Source: Pontibacter aydingkolensis
Lineage (GTDB): Bacteria; Bacteroidota; Bacteroidia; Cytophagales; Hymenobacteraceae
Length of the DNA stretch: 64,000 bases
Direction: 5' to 3'
Assembly (NCBI RefSeq): GCF_019443125.1
Contig: NZ_JAHYXK010000005.1
Span: 124,001-188,000 of the forward strand
The notes beneath the pieces are model-generated. The model had not been told where the DNA came from. It did not search any database and saw only the letters and a list, made by a program, of their open reading frames with translations. The translations under genes and the position numbers were made by a program. This document shows positions 45,362 through 54,906 of the stretch, in pieces. The stretch's first letter is position 1. Each line of letters begins with the position of its first letter.

Positions 45362-48300
45362 TTAGCGGATAATAGTAACGTGTCCTGAAATTGGCTTGTC
45401 AGACCGGTTCAGGTAGATCATGTAATAGTATGTGGCCACAGGCAGATCCTCTCCTTTGTAAGTACCGTCCCAGGGTGTGCCGTAGCCATTGGAGGTAAAA
45501 ATCAGGTTACCCCACCTGTTAAATATCTCTACCCGCACATCAGGGTAGTTCTCGATGTTCTCTATTTCCCAAATCTCATTTACACCATCTCTGTTCGGGG
45601 TAAAGGCATTCGGCACGGTGATAGCCGGAATCACTTCTACTGTCACTTCATCAGTGTCAACACAGCCTTCTTCCGTAGTAACTGTCACAGTATAGGTGGT
45701 AGTCTCATCTGGGCTGGCTACCGGGTTAAACACATTCGGGTTGCTCAGGCCTATAGCTGGCTCCCATACATAGGTAGCACCTCCTGTTGCCCGCAATTCT
45801 GTGGTTCTTCCCTGAATGATAGTTACGTCCGGGCCGGCATCTGCCTGTGGTGTTACTACTGTTACAGTAGCGGTTGTACGGGTAGTACTGGTACAACCAC
45901 TGGCACTTACGGCCTGCACAAAGTATACTACCGACTGCGTCAGGTTTGGTGTCTGGAAACTAGGACCTATAAAGATTGGCGAACCGCCTGTTGCCACGTC
46001 GTACCATTCGTAGGTTTGGCCGTTGGGGTTTATAACGGTTAGAGTTGTTGACTCTCCTATACAAGCTGTTGCATTTCGGACTTCTAGTGTAGGGGCAGCA
46101 GGCACAGGTATGATCGTTACAGACACAACATCCGAAGTATCAGTACACCCTGCAGATGTTACCAACCTTCGGAACCAGGTATTTTGATTAATGGCCGCAG
46201 GCGTGTAGTTCTGGCCTGTATTGTTGCCCGCTGCATTTACGAAGCCCGTGGTAGCGCTTATCGTGCTGCTTTGCCACAGGAAAGTATACGTACCGTTACC
46301 ACCTGTTGGAGAGCTGCCCGCAAGCTGCTCCGGCTGCGCACCTGCACAAACAGTCTGATCAGCGGAAATGCTGTTATTCGTAACTCCTGGGTTGATTGTG
46401 ATTCTGACCACAGCACTTGTATCTCCGGCACAAGCTGCAGATACAACTACTCTTCTAAACCAGGTAGTGCGGTTAACAATACCTGGCGTATAGCTTTGAC
46501 TGCTGTTATTGCCAGCCGCAGGAGCAAAGCCTGCAGTGGCACCTGTTATGCTGCTTTGCCACAAATAAGTATAAGACCCTGAGCCGCCCGTGGGCGCTGT
46601 GCCTACCAAAGGTGCTGGTGTTGTGCCGCGGCAAACTTCCTGGTCTGCTGTGATATTGTTGTTCGCCAACGCCGGGAACACCGTGATCTTTACAGCTTCT
46701 GATATGGCCGTACAACCTCCTGACGTTACTTTTCTCCGGAACCAGGTGTCCTCGGTCAAGGCGCCTGGCGTATAATTTTCGCCGTTATTAACGCCTGTTG
46801 CTGCAGTAAAGCCCGTTGTTGCACTTTGGGTACTCACCTCCCATAGGAAAGTATAAGGTGCCCCTCCACCACCTGTTGGCCTTGACCCGATTAGCGGAGC
46901 TGGTGTTTCACCAGCACAAATTTCCTGAGCCGCACTAATGGTATTCGCCGTGGCTGGCACTGGGTCAACGGCAACGATCTCAACTACATTGCTGGTATCA
47001 GCAGAGCAACTGCCCGAAAAAACAAGCCTTCTGAACCAGGTTGTGGTAGTGATCGGTGTTGTAGGCGTATAGTTTGGCGTGTTATTTATACCTGGCGCAT
47101 CTGCAAAACCAGTATTTGCATTGGTGGTGCTTATCTGCCATGTAAAGGCATATGGAGTGCTGGTGTCTCCGCCTGTTGGTGCACTGCCGGTTAGCGCTGC
47201 CGGAGTTTCGCCTTTACACGTATTGCGTACCGGGTTACCTTCTACGGTATTGTTTGTAACGGCCGGCACCACCCTTATAGCAACCGGTGTTTTAGGCCCC
47301 AGACATACTACAGAATTTGCCGTATCAAGGGCAGCTACATAAAATGTAATGTCTGCTGTAAGGGTAGGCGTAGAGAAAGTGGGGCCTGTAAAAATTGGCG
47401 CAGCGTTAGGGTCGTTGGAATCGAACCAAACGTAAAGGGGACCAGGACTTGTAGGCGTTAAAGTAACGATATCTCCGGCACAGGCTGTACCAGGCCCCTG
47501 TATAGACGGTGCAGCCGGTTGCTGAAGTATAACCACTTCCTGCACAGGCGCACTTTGCCCGCCCATACTACTGTAAATATCATCTGAGCTGCCACACTCG
47601 TTTACGGCCTCTACGGCCACAGTGTACTTGCCTGGTGTGGTAAAGTCATACTCAAAGTCAAAGGTATCGGAGTTAAAGGTTCGCGTAACGCTGGTAGGTC
47701 CGGTAATGGTAATGGTAACCGTTACCTGCTCACCTAAGTTCTTGTCTATAAAAAGGCCCCCGGAGCCGCCTCCTCCGCCACCACCCGGAAATCCGCCTGC
47801 GCCTCTGCTGCTATAGTCTATGGTGGTAGGCCCGCATTGAGTTATACTGGCAGGCAGCTGCACCTGAGGCCAGCCTACTACAATTGATTGTGAGGTTGTA
47901 TCGCTGCCGCATCCGTTCTCTACCACTAGTTCTATGTTGTATACTCCGGATTCGTTAAACCTGAATACAGGGTCTTTTGATGTCAGGGTTCCAGATTCCA
48001 ACACATAGCCCTGGTCTGGTTGTATAGCCCACTTGTATGACAAACCTCCCCCTGTAGAACTGTCTGCCGGCGTGACCAGCACTGGAACACAGGGCGGTAC
48101 CTGGTTTTGGTCTACCCGTTCTTTCTGGTCTATGGTAAAGTTTGCCTTAGGCTCTTTGCTTACCACAAAATCCTGGGTATAGATTACCTCGCAGCCGTTA
48201 CCAGCCACAGCCCTGATGCTTATCGGGAAAACGCCCACCGAGTCGTAGGCAGTAGGGTTGGATATAGGAAAGTCTCCCGGAAAATACTGTTGCTGCTCAC

Positions 48301-49060
48301 CGTTACCCCAGTCCACAAAGTATGAGCTTATATCGCCTAAGTATGGCGCTACAGTCTCGTTTGTGATCTCCGCAAAAACCTCAATATCATCATCTGCCAC
48401 TGTATCCGGTAAACATACCTGAAAGCCTTCTTTTTCAGAAAACGCAACCTCCGGCTCTTTACGAACAGTTATCGCCTGGCGTACGGTATCAGACTCGCAG
48501 CCAGCCTGGCTAGTGGCAAAGACTTTCGTTGTAAAGGGTATCGTTCCCACGCCCTTCGATTCATATGTATGGGTAACAGTAGTACCGCGCGCCGTATTAC
48601 CGTCCCCGAATATCCAGGTATAAACAATGTCAGGTTGCGGTGCATTAACTGAAAATGTAAGTTCGGTGCCGGCACAAGGCTGACCTGTGGGACTTACCAA
48701 AAAATTAGGGTTTGGCGGAAGAGGGTTTACGATTACTTCTATCTCGTTAGAAGTGGCTACCTGACAATCAGTGCCTGTTATACGCACCGTATACTTGCCG
48801 GCTATACTTGCTATGTAGGTATCTGCATTGGCACCTCCAATATCTGTGCCGTCGCGCATCCACTGGTAGGCTGTAATGTTGGCCCCGGTATTGGCTTTAA
48901 GCTCCACACTTTCGCCCTGGCACAAAACATTACCGCTACTCGCCGTAATTGTAGCCGGACAGGGAGAACCTCCTCCCTGTGCTATTACGATCACGCTCGA
49001 GAACAAAATCAAGCACAGTACCAGGAATATAGGATATAGTTGCTTCAGCAGAAGATGCAT
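45362..49060 (-). CDS. Secreted PKD/Ig-repeat protein with T9SS type B sorting domain
   Basis: A 1232-aa exported protein (signal peptide LVLCLILFSSVIVIAQ). It begins with an Ig-like domain (SGNVLCQGESVELKANTG) and PKD domains (YTWIFGDGNTARGTTVTHTY; YFVDWGNGEQQQYFPGDF). A Gly-rich loop sits near residue 420 (FPGGGGGGGSGG). Next come Ig-like units, then four repeats of about 85-90 aa with the pattern CxGxxPxxLxGxxPTGGxGxYxFLW...TWFRRxVxSxxC. Another Ig domain is followed by the type B C-terminal domain (NAFTPNRDGVNEIWEIEN, NRWGNLIFTSNGYG, HVTIIR). No enzyme domain was seen, so an adhesin-like surface role is likely. Its PorP/SprF partner follows after 3 bp. Confidence 0.92.
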   Translation of the reverse strand: MHLLLKQLYPIFLVLCLILFSSVIVIAQGGGSPCPATITASSGNVLCQGESVELKANTGANITAYQWMRDGTDIGGANADTYIASIAGKYTVRITGTDCQVATSNEIEVIVNPLPPNPNFLVSPTGQPCAGTELTFSVNAPQPDIVYTWIFGDGNTARGTTVTHTYESKGVGTIPFTTKVFATSQAGCESDTVRQAITVRKEPEVAFSEKEGFQVCLPDTVADDDIEVFAEITNETVAPYLGDISSYFVDWGNGEQQQYFPGDFPISNPTAYDSVGVFPISIRAVAGNGCEVIYTQDFVVSKEPKANFTIDQKERVDQNQVPPCVPVLVTPADSSTGGGLSYKWAIQPDQGYVLESGTLTSKDPVFRFNESGVYNIELVVENGCGSDTTSQSIVVGWPQVQLPASITQCGPTTIDYSSRGAGGFPGGGGGGGSGGLFIDKNLGEQVTVTITITGPTSVTRTFNSDTFDFEYDFTTPGKYTVAVEAVNECGSSDDIYSSMGGQSAPVQEVVILQQPAAPSIQGPGTACAGDIVTLTPTSPGPLYVWFDSNDPNAAPIFTGPTFSTPTLTADITFYVAALDTANSVVCLGPKTPVAIRVVPAVTNNTVEGNPVRNTCKGETPAALTGSAPTGGDTSTPYAFTWQISTTNANTGFADAPGINNTPNYTPTTPITTTTWFRRLVFSGSCSADTSNVVEIVAVDPVPATANTISAAQEICAGETPAPLIGSRPTGGGGAPYTFLWEVSTQSATTGFTAATGVNNGENYTPGALTEDTWFRRKVTSGGCTAISEAVKITVFPALANNNITADQEVCRGTTPAPLVGTAPTGGSGSYTYLWQSSITGATAGFAPAAGNNSSQSYTPGIVNRTTWFRRVVVSAACAGDTSAVVRITINPGVTNNSISADQTVCAGAQPEQLAGSSPTGGNGTYTFLWQSSTISATTGFVNAAGNNTGQNYTPAAINQNTWFRRLVTSAGCTDTSDVVSVTIIPVPAAPTLEVRNATACIGESTTLTVINPNGQTYEWYDVATGGSPIFIGPSFQTPNLTQSVVYFVQAVSASGCTSTTRTTATVTVVTPQADAGPDVTIIQGRTTELRATGGATYVWEPAIGLSNPNVFNPVASPDETTTYTVTVTTEEGCVDTDEVTVEVIPAITVPNAFTPNRDGVNEIWEIENIENYPDVRVEIFNRWGNLIFTSNGYGTPWDGTYKGEDLPVATYYYMIYLNRSDKPISGHVTIIR

Positions 49061-49360
49061 TTAAATGTGATTATAGGGTGAATTAAGCCGCATCGGCTCA
49101 CTCTACATTACGATAACAATATATTTTCAGATTCAAGATTGATCATAGCCGGGCTTTGGATCCGGAAATAATCACCAGAAAGTGCTTTGGGGAGGGTGCA
49201 CCCACTAGAAGTGAATCAGAGGGGGGCGCACAATCACCCTTTACCTCTATTGTTAAAACCTAAAAAAGGTTACACAACAGCTTGCTTTTTTACCAGCCAG
49301 TATAATCTTAACGCATTAACAGCATGCAAATTGTATAATATGCTCTATTGCCAGACTCAC
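49061..49360. other. Intergenic region upstream of the 1232-aa gene
   Basis: About 300 bp. It should contain the promoter of the minus-strand type B operon, but no TAnnTTTG element was found on that strand. A G-rich patch lies at 49190-49230. No gene supported. Confidence 0.4.
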
Positions 49361-49402
49361 AACACAAAGGCCCTGCAACCGAAGCTGCAGGGCCTTTGTG
49401 TT
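49361..49402 (-). terminator. UUCG-capped terminator of the PHP-protein gene
   Basis: A 17-bp stem (arms 49361-49377 and 49386-49402). On the minus-strand transcript the loop is GC-UUCG-GU, so the stem extends by a C-G closed UUCG tetraloop. It lies 50 bp past the stop. The central 26 nt are identical to the terminator at 52332-52365. Confidence 0.8.
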
Positions 49403-49452
49403 AGTACTCATTTTTATACTTTAGACTGATATCTTTTAAAGATTGGACATAC

Positions 49453-52119
49453 TTAACGCACCATTATTTTTCTGGCTAGCACTTTACTGCCGATCTGCAC
49501 CTGCACAATGTACAAGCCTTTTGCTGCGTTCGTTAAATCAAGCTGCCTTTCTACATATCCGCTGGCTCCGGCTAATGCCTCCTCCAGAACTACCTGCCCT
49601 GTTAGGTTAATTACCCGCACCTGCACGTTTTCCTTTTTTCTCAGATCCAGTGACATTCTAAAGTAACCTGTTGTAGGGTTAGGCCAAACGCTGAATTTAG
49701 CTGCGATATTTACTTCATCGTTTACCCCCAGCACCGCATTGTCGTTACGGGTGTACCATATGGGCGAAGTAACAGTTCTGCTACCGTTATCCTGTGTAAT
49801 ATCCAGGTAATAGTAGCCTGTGGCCAGGTTTGCCAGCCTGTCATCTGTATAAGTTAGAGAGGGTCCGCTGCTTGTAGTCAGGGTTGTAGCATACACTCCG
49901 CTTCCTGGCACCCCATGCATTAGCTTAATGCTTGTTACCGGAGTAGACGTATCTGTATTTACCGTGATCTGAGGTGCATATCTGTCTGTAAAAACACTGC
50001 CCATCGGCTGCGAATTTATGGTAAAGTATACTTTTGTGTCGTAATCCTGGGTGGCGTAAAAACGCATACTCTTTAACCCTTCCAACAGATAATCCTCGGA
50101 AAGCTCAGGCGCCATTACTACCAATCTGGACTTTGCAGTACGCCCAAAAGTGAAATTGTGGTTGTCATGATCAATAACGGGGCCCAGGTAGTAGCCTTTG
50201 CTAAGCATTCTGTTGTAATAGCCCAGGTAGCTCATGGAGCTTCCCGGATTGGAGTAAGAAGTGTTTGTTGAGAAAGCCGGACCTGATTCTACGGCAGTTC
50301 CTACTATTGCTCTGTCACTCAGTTCATCATAGCCGGCAGCCAGATTGTTATAATCACTGGTACCAGGGTGCGCCAGGTAGGCAATGGCGTTTTTACCATG
50401 TTTATTTACGCGGTTAAAGAGCCCTGATGCACCCGTGTAAGTACTCTTAGGCACATAAATCTGGTATTGACCATGCTCCCAGTTTACAAGAGAATCCAAA
50501 CCATACACGATCACGTGACCACCGCCGCTAATGGTGCCCCACTCCATACCATAGAGCGCTACAAAGTTAGAAGAAGTAGCGGCTTTGGCTTCGTTTATTC
50601 CAAGTTGCCACTTTGATAAATGCATACCGGCTCCTGTGTGGTTGTGCTCGCTTATCCCCAGGAAATCCATACGCATACCCTCTTGTGCATAGGCATAGTT
50701 GTCTATCGGTGTTTTAGTGCCATCGTCTTTGTTACCATCGGAATAGCTGCTGTGGGCATGCAGGTTGCCGTAGTAAAAATTTAGTATACCCGAGTTTAAC
50801 TCACGTGTTTGCTGAGAGCCAGTTAAAGGAGAACCGGTTAAGTATAACGGACCACCAGTGCAATTGCTGCTTACAGCGAACACATGGAAATAGTAAGTTG
50901 TGTTCGGTTCCAAATCGCTTTGGGTGAAAAAAGTTGTATGGCTTTTATGAATAACTTTTCCGTTGCCTAGGGCAGCACCAAGCTGGTAACTGGTGCCATT
51001 AACCGGAGCCTCAGAAAGAGAAGAAGTGTTGCTCATCACGATAAGGTACTCATCTACACCGGCAAAAGCATCGAATTTACCCTGTATCTTAGTAGCTGTA
51101 TAGTAGGTTATACCGAAGTTGGAAGGTTGCCCAGCCGGAGCAGCGCATACTGGTGGTGTAGCAGTAGTATTTGAGCCAGCAAGCGGGTTAGCAGCAAGGT
51201 AAAGCGGGCCACCAGTACAGCCGGCACTTGCCAGAGAATATACAAAGAAGTTGTATGTTGTGCCCGGTGCCAAACCAGCTACCGTGAAAGATGTTGCAGT
51301 GCCTCTTCCAATAACCACTCCGCCTCCAAGATTAGTGCCTGCACTGTAAACAGTGCCATCTGTTGGCTGCGCCGTAAGGGCACTTGCAGTGCTCATTACA
51401 ACTAAATACTCACTTGAACCTGACGCGCCTGTAAAAGAACCTGAAATATTGTTGGTGGTTGTTGTATTAAACACTAATCCGGTAGGTTGGCTTGTTGGTG
51501 TAGTACAAGCAGGTAAATTAGCAGCCCTGTGTACGCCCAAACGATTCGAGTCGTCCAGATCATCTGCATCCTGCACTATGTCTATCGACACACTGGCCCA
51601 TTCGGTAAGTGTAAAGTTCGCGTTAGGGTTCAGTACATTAGGGTTCCTGACATAGCTGATATCCTTTGCATTTATGCCGTGGCCAAAAGCATCAATAATA
51701 TTATCCGAACTATTGAGCAGCGCAATGCCATCGTTACCATTAAAGTTTATGACACTGTTTGATGTTTGCGCAGCGCTGGAAGCCGTAAGGTAGAGCACTT
51801 CTGTACCGTTATCTGTACGGCCAATAAGAACAGAGCCATAAGCAGGAATCTTTACTGTGAGAGGTAGCGTATTTGATGGTGAGCCGGTAATACCTATGGT
51901 ACCTGTATCTCCACTTTTTTGCCATGCTGCTAACTTTAACCCTTGTGTTCCTGTATTTACTTCTGTGGCGCCCAGATTGGTAAGTTCAATCCATTTGTTT
52001 ACTCCACCGCCTTCATAGTATTGGGAAATAATAACCTGGCCATTCGCTGAGAAAGCAGGTAGCACACCGATAATGAGTAGCAAGAGGTAAAGAGCTCTGC
52101 TAAGGTAACTGTTCATCAT
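49453..52119 (-). CDS. Secreted lamin-tail plus PHP-type phosphoesterase, T9SS type A
   Basis: An 888-aa exported protein. After the signal peptide comes a lamin-tail domain (residues 28-185, VIISQYYEGGGVNKWIELTN). Two Fn3-like domains follow (about 200-440), each ending in the pattern TTYNFFVYSL...CTGGPLYL. A PHP/CehA-type metallohydrolase domain spans residues 445-760 with FYYGNLHAHSSYSDG, LGISEHNHTG and ALYGMEWGT, giving the His/Asp/Glu ligands for a metal cluster. The C-terminal type A T9SS domain (FSVWPNPTTGYFRMS to LARKIMVR) ends the protein. PHP domains cleave phosphoesters, and the lamin-tail domain often accompanies secreted nucleases. Probably a surface or released phosphodiesterase. 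Substrate unknown. Confidence 0.88.
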   Translation of the reverse strand: MMNSYLSRALYLLLLIIGVLPAFSANGQVIISQYYEGGGVNKWIELTNLGATEVNTGTQGLKLAAWQKSGDTGTIGITGSPSNTLPLTVKIPAYGSVLIGRTDNGTEVLYLTASSAAQTSNSVINFNGNDGIALLNSSDNIIDAFGHGINAKDISYVRNPNVLNPNANFTLTEWASVSIDIVQDADDLDDSNRLGVHRAANLPACTTPTSQPTGLVFNTTTTNNISGSFTGASGSSEYLVVMSTASALTAQPTDGTVYSAGTNLGGGVVIGRGTATSFTVAGLAPGTTYNFFVYSLASAGCTGGPLYLAANPLAGSNTTATPPVCAAPAGQPSNFGITYYTATKIQGKFDAFAGVDEYLIVMSNTSSLSEAPVNGTSYQLGAALGNGKVIHKSHTTFFTQSDLEPNTTYYFHVFAVSSNCTGGPLYLTGSPLTGSQQTRELNSGILNFYYGNLHAHSSYSDGNKDDGTKTPIDNYAYAQEGMRMDFLGISEHNHTGAGMHLSKWQLGINEAKAATSSNFVALYGMEWGTISGGGHVIVYGLDSLVNWEHGQYQIYVPKSTYTGASGLFNRVNKHGKNAIAYLAHPGTSDYNNLAAGYDELSDRAIVGTAVESGPAFSTNTSYSNPGSSMSYLGYYNRMLSKGYYLGPVIDHDNHNFTFGRTAKSRLVVMAPELSEDYLLEGLKSMRFYATQDYDTKVYFTINSQPMGSVFTDRYAPQITVNTDTSTPVTSIKLMHGVPGSGVYATTLTTSSGPSLTYTDDRLANLATGYYYLDITQDNGSRTVTSPIWYTRNDNAVLGVNDEVNIAAKFSVWPNPTTGYFRMSLDLRKKENVQVRVINLTGQVVLEEALAGASGYVERQLDLTNAAKGLYIVQVQIGSKVLARKIMVR

Positions 52120-52331
52120 TCACTAAATAAGAGATTAATAATGCATACAAGTTTTGCAATATATCTCCGATGTGAAAGCGTTTCAGGTAATAAATTATAA
52201 GCTCACTATATAGTACATTGATTTATTAGCAGCATTATATATATTGATTTAAAAATGGTTTTATAACCCTTGTTACAGGCAAGTACCAGCTTTGCAAGCT
52301 GCTTACTTTCAAATGATTTTGCTTAAAACAG

Positions 52332-52365
52332 AACAGGCCCTGCAACCGAAGCTGCAGGGCCTGTT
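52332..52365 (-). terminator. UUCG-capped terminator of the nuclease gene
   Basis: A 13-bp stem (52332-52344 and 52353-52365) with the same GC-UUCG-GU cap on the minus-strand transcript as the terminator at 49361. It starts 20 bp past the stop codon of the endonuclease gene. Confidence 0.8.
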
Positions 52366-52385
52366 TTATTACTCCCTTTTATACT

Positions 52386-54758
52386 TTATTTAACTACAAC
52401 AAGCCTTTGCACGGCCTGCAGTTTATCGGTTTTGATATACACAAAGTATAAACCAGCAGGTAGGTGGTTCAGGTCCAAGATGTGCTGATGCGATATATTT
52501 TCTATGTACTGCCCATGCACCACTTTACCCAAAGCATTAACAACGCTTAGCTGCACCCTGCTTAGTGGCTTTTGCGTTTGTAACACGGCCTTGGCTGTTG
52601 TAGGGTTAGGCGCAACTGTAATGCCTACTTTGGCAGCGTATTCTGGTATAGTGGTAGCAGTAGCTGAATAAAGGCCCACGTCATCCACATTCCATACTTC
52701 TTTATCCCCGCTTGTCTTTATCAACAGCTTAAGCTTTACAGAATTGGTACCTGAAGGTATACTTACATGAAGTCTGGAGGGAGCCTTATCTGCAGCAATA
52801 TCTCCCATCTCATTATTTGCTTTGATGAAGGTTCTGGTTACAGGTGTTCCTGCCGTTGTAGAAAGTACAGCTGTTCCGTTCATTCCATAGCGCACATTAT
52901 TGTCTGTCTGGTCGCCTGTGATCTTAAGGTCAGGGGTTGCTGAGAAGCCGGCACCATTTAAAGCTACGTATACCTCCAGGTAATCTGATGCCTCAACCCC
53001 ATTACCAGTAGTAGTAGAAACTGCGGAATTATACAGCTCCAGATACACATCCTCTTTACCTGTTATATCTACTTCAGCAAACTCTAAAGTGCTAAGAGTT
53101 AATGATGCTTGGTGGCTGGAGCCGCTGCGTACCCGCTGGCCACTTGGGTAGCCTGTATTGTCTGATGACTTGCTGAAGCCTGAAGTAACTGCCCAGCCGT
53201 CTGTTGCGGTAGCGTTAAAGTTCTGCACGATGATCAGGTTGCCAGTGCCCGTAGGAGGTGCCGTAGTTGTAACAACATAAGTTGGTGCTCCATCTACTGC
53301 ATACATCTGACCGTTTGAGCAGCTCTCGAAAACCTGCACATGATAGGTTTGGCCTGCCTCTAAACCTGTAACAGCCACACTGTTGCCCGCACCATTGTAA
53401 ATTAGTCTGCTGCCGTCGGTTAAGGCATTTGCTAAAGTATAATTTGCGTTGGCACCTTCGTAGCTGTTACCGTTTACTGGCGCAAAAGTACCTGCCGCGT
53501 CTTTGCGAATAACTACCAGTCTGCCGTCTCCGGATCCGTTTGTCCAGCTTAGGGTAAAGCCTGTTTGAGTAATGCTGCCTGCAACTAAAGCCGATGCTGT
53601 GGCAGGTGTGGCGCTGCAAGTATAATCGGCAGTGGTGGCAGTTAGGGTTGGCGCATTGGTTGTGTTGTATGCTTCTGAAGAGGCGCAGTACTCAAACACC
53701 TGTACATAATAGGTTGTGTTGGCTGTGAGCCCTGTAACTGTTACACCCGAACCTCCGGAGCTGTGCACCAGTCGGTGGCCCCGGCCCTGGTCAGCTGCAA
53801 GTGTATAGTTGGCATTAACCCCGGTATAAGTTCCTGTGGGAGTAAAGTCTACAGCTGCGCCTTCTCTGATAACCACCAGTCTGCTGTTACCGTTTCCGCT
53901 GGTCCAGGTAAGGTTGAGTGATGTAGTAGCAATATTAGATACAGCCAGGTTTGAAACCTGTGCTGTTGCCTCGCATACTACTGGCGTAAAACCCCATGCC
54001 GTTGCCACCAGGTCTGGGTAATCGATGTAGGGGTTTCTGTTGCCCTGTACTACTTCGGTTCGGCGATTACGTTCACGCTCTCTTTCATCAACAGGGTCTT
54101 GCAGGTGCCACTGGTAAAGGGTATTTGCGTCGGCAACCGCCGAGATAACATCTTTACCCGCGTCAAAAGTCTGGTTGGCATGCATGGTATAAAAGTAGAA
54201 GATAGCCCTGGCCAGGTTGCCTTTATGATCTTCGCGTGGCTCAAAGTGGGTATTGGTATCTTCGCTATACTCGTCGATATTTGCTGTTGGAATGGTGCTT
54301 TGGGAACTGGTGCCACGCACCCATTTAAGGGTTAGGTTATCTGGTATCTCGGCAAATGGATCGCTGCCACGATCAGAGTTCCATGTTTCGTAAGTCGGGA
54401 AAAGATGGTGAATGTCAGAACGCATTCTCTCTGCCTCATCAAACCACGACTGTGGCACAGTGTGCTCGCAGTTTATAGGCAGCATGTTTGCCGTGGAAGT
54501 TGATGACTCGCTGTACGTTCTACTCTGCTGATAACCGGAGTACACGCAGGTTACGGTGTTGTTATAGTTATCGATGTAGTTATACATCTTGCCGCGCGCC
54601 GTACCATAGTCCAGCACAACGCGTTTGCCGTCATACCAGTTGGTGCGCAGCCATGTTTTTAGTTCTTCGCCGGAAAGGTGGGAGGGAGGCGCAGTTTGTG
54701 CACTGGCATATTGCACAAATAATAGCAACGCCACTGCAATGCGTAAAAATTTTTTCAT
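52386..54758 (-). CDS. Secreted endonuclease I (NucM-type) with Fn3 domains and T9SS type A domain
   Basis: A 790-aa exported protein with signal peptide MKKFLRIAVALLLFVQYASA. The endonuclease I domain covers about residues 25-265, with the beta-beta-alpha-metal core NCEHTVPQSWF (EH pair at about 98-99) and MRSDIHHLFPTYETWNSDRG, as in NucM/Vvn and secreted Bacteroidota nucleases. Two Fn3-like domains (about 270-490) follow, then a beta-sandwich (500-690) and the type A sorting domain (VAPNPTTAKAVLQT to VQRLVVVK). It should degrade extracellular DNA or RNA outside the cell. A TAGTTTTG -7-like element lies 27 bp upstream. Adjacent genes are also T9SS cargo, but each seems to have its own unit. 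Confidence 0.92.
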   Translation of the reverse strand: MKKFLRIAVALLLFVQYASAQTAPPSHLSGEELKTWLRTNWYDGKRVVLDYGTARGKMYNYIDNYNNTVTCVYSGYQQSRTYSESSTSTANMLPINCEHTVPQSWFDEAERMRSDIHHLFPTYETWNSDRGSDPFAEIPDNLTLKWVRGTSSQSTIPTANIDEYSEDTNTHFEPREDHKGNLARAIFYFYTMHANQTFDAGKDVISAVADANTLYQWHLQDPVDERERERNRRTEVVQGNRNPYIDYPDLVATAWGFTPVVCEATAQVSNLAVSNIATTSLNLTWTSGNGNSRLVVIREGAAVDFTPTGTYTGVNANYTLAADQGRGHRLVHSSGGSGVTVTGLTANTTYYVQVFEYCASSEAYNTTNAPTLTATTADYTCSATPATASALVAGSITQTGFTLSWTNGSGDGRLVVIRKDAAGTFAPVNGNSYEGANANYTLANALTDGSRLIYNGAGNSVAVTGLEAGQTYHVQVFESCSNGQMYAVDGAPTYVVTTTAPPTGTGNLIIVQNFNATATDGWAVTSGFSKSSDNTGYPSGQRVRSGSSHQASLTLSTLEFAEVDITGKEDVYLELYNSAVSTTTGNGVEASDYLEVYVALNGAGFSATPDLKITGDQTDNNVRYGMNGTAVLSTTAGTPVTRTFIKANNEMGDIAADKAPSRLHVSIPSGTNSVKLKLLIKTSGDKEVWNVDDVGLYSATATTIPEYAAKVGITVAPNPTTAKAVLQTQKPLSRVQLSVVNALGKVVHGQYIENISHQHILDLNHLPAGLYFVYIKTDKLQAVQRLVVVK

Positions 54759-54784
54759 GAAAAGTTGGGCTGGTTAATTTGAGG

Positions 54785-54792
54785 CAAAACTA
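54785..54792 (-). promoter_or_regulatory. -7-like element of the nuclease gene
   Basis: TAGTTTTG on the minus strand fits TAnnTTTG and lies 27 bp before the ATG at 54758. No TTTG is found at the -33 position, so this is tentative. Confidence 0.4.
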
Positions 54793-54906
54793 GCTAATCC
54801 AGCATCTCTTCGGAATATATTTTAATTAATTTAATGTTACTTACCGTATTATCTACACCACATGTTACTTTTTCTTTGAATGTAGCAAATAGCTTTTAGT
54901 TAATAT

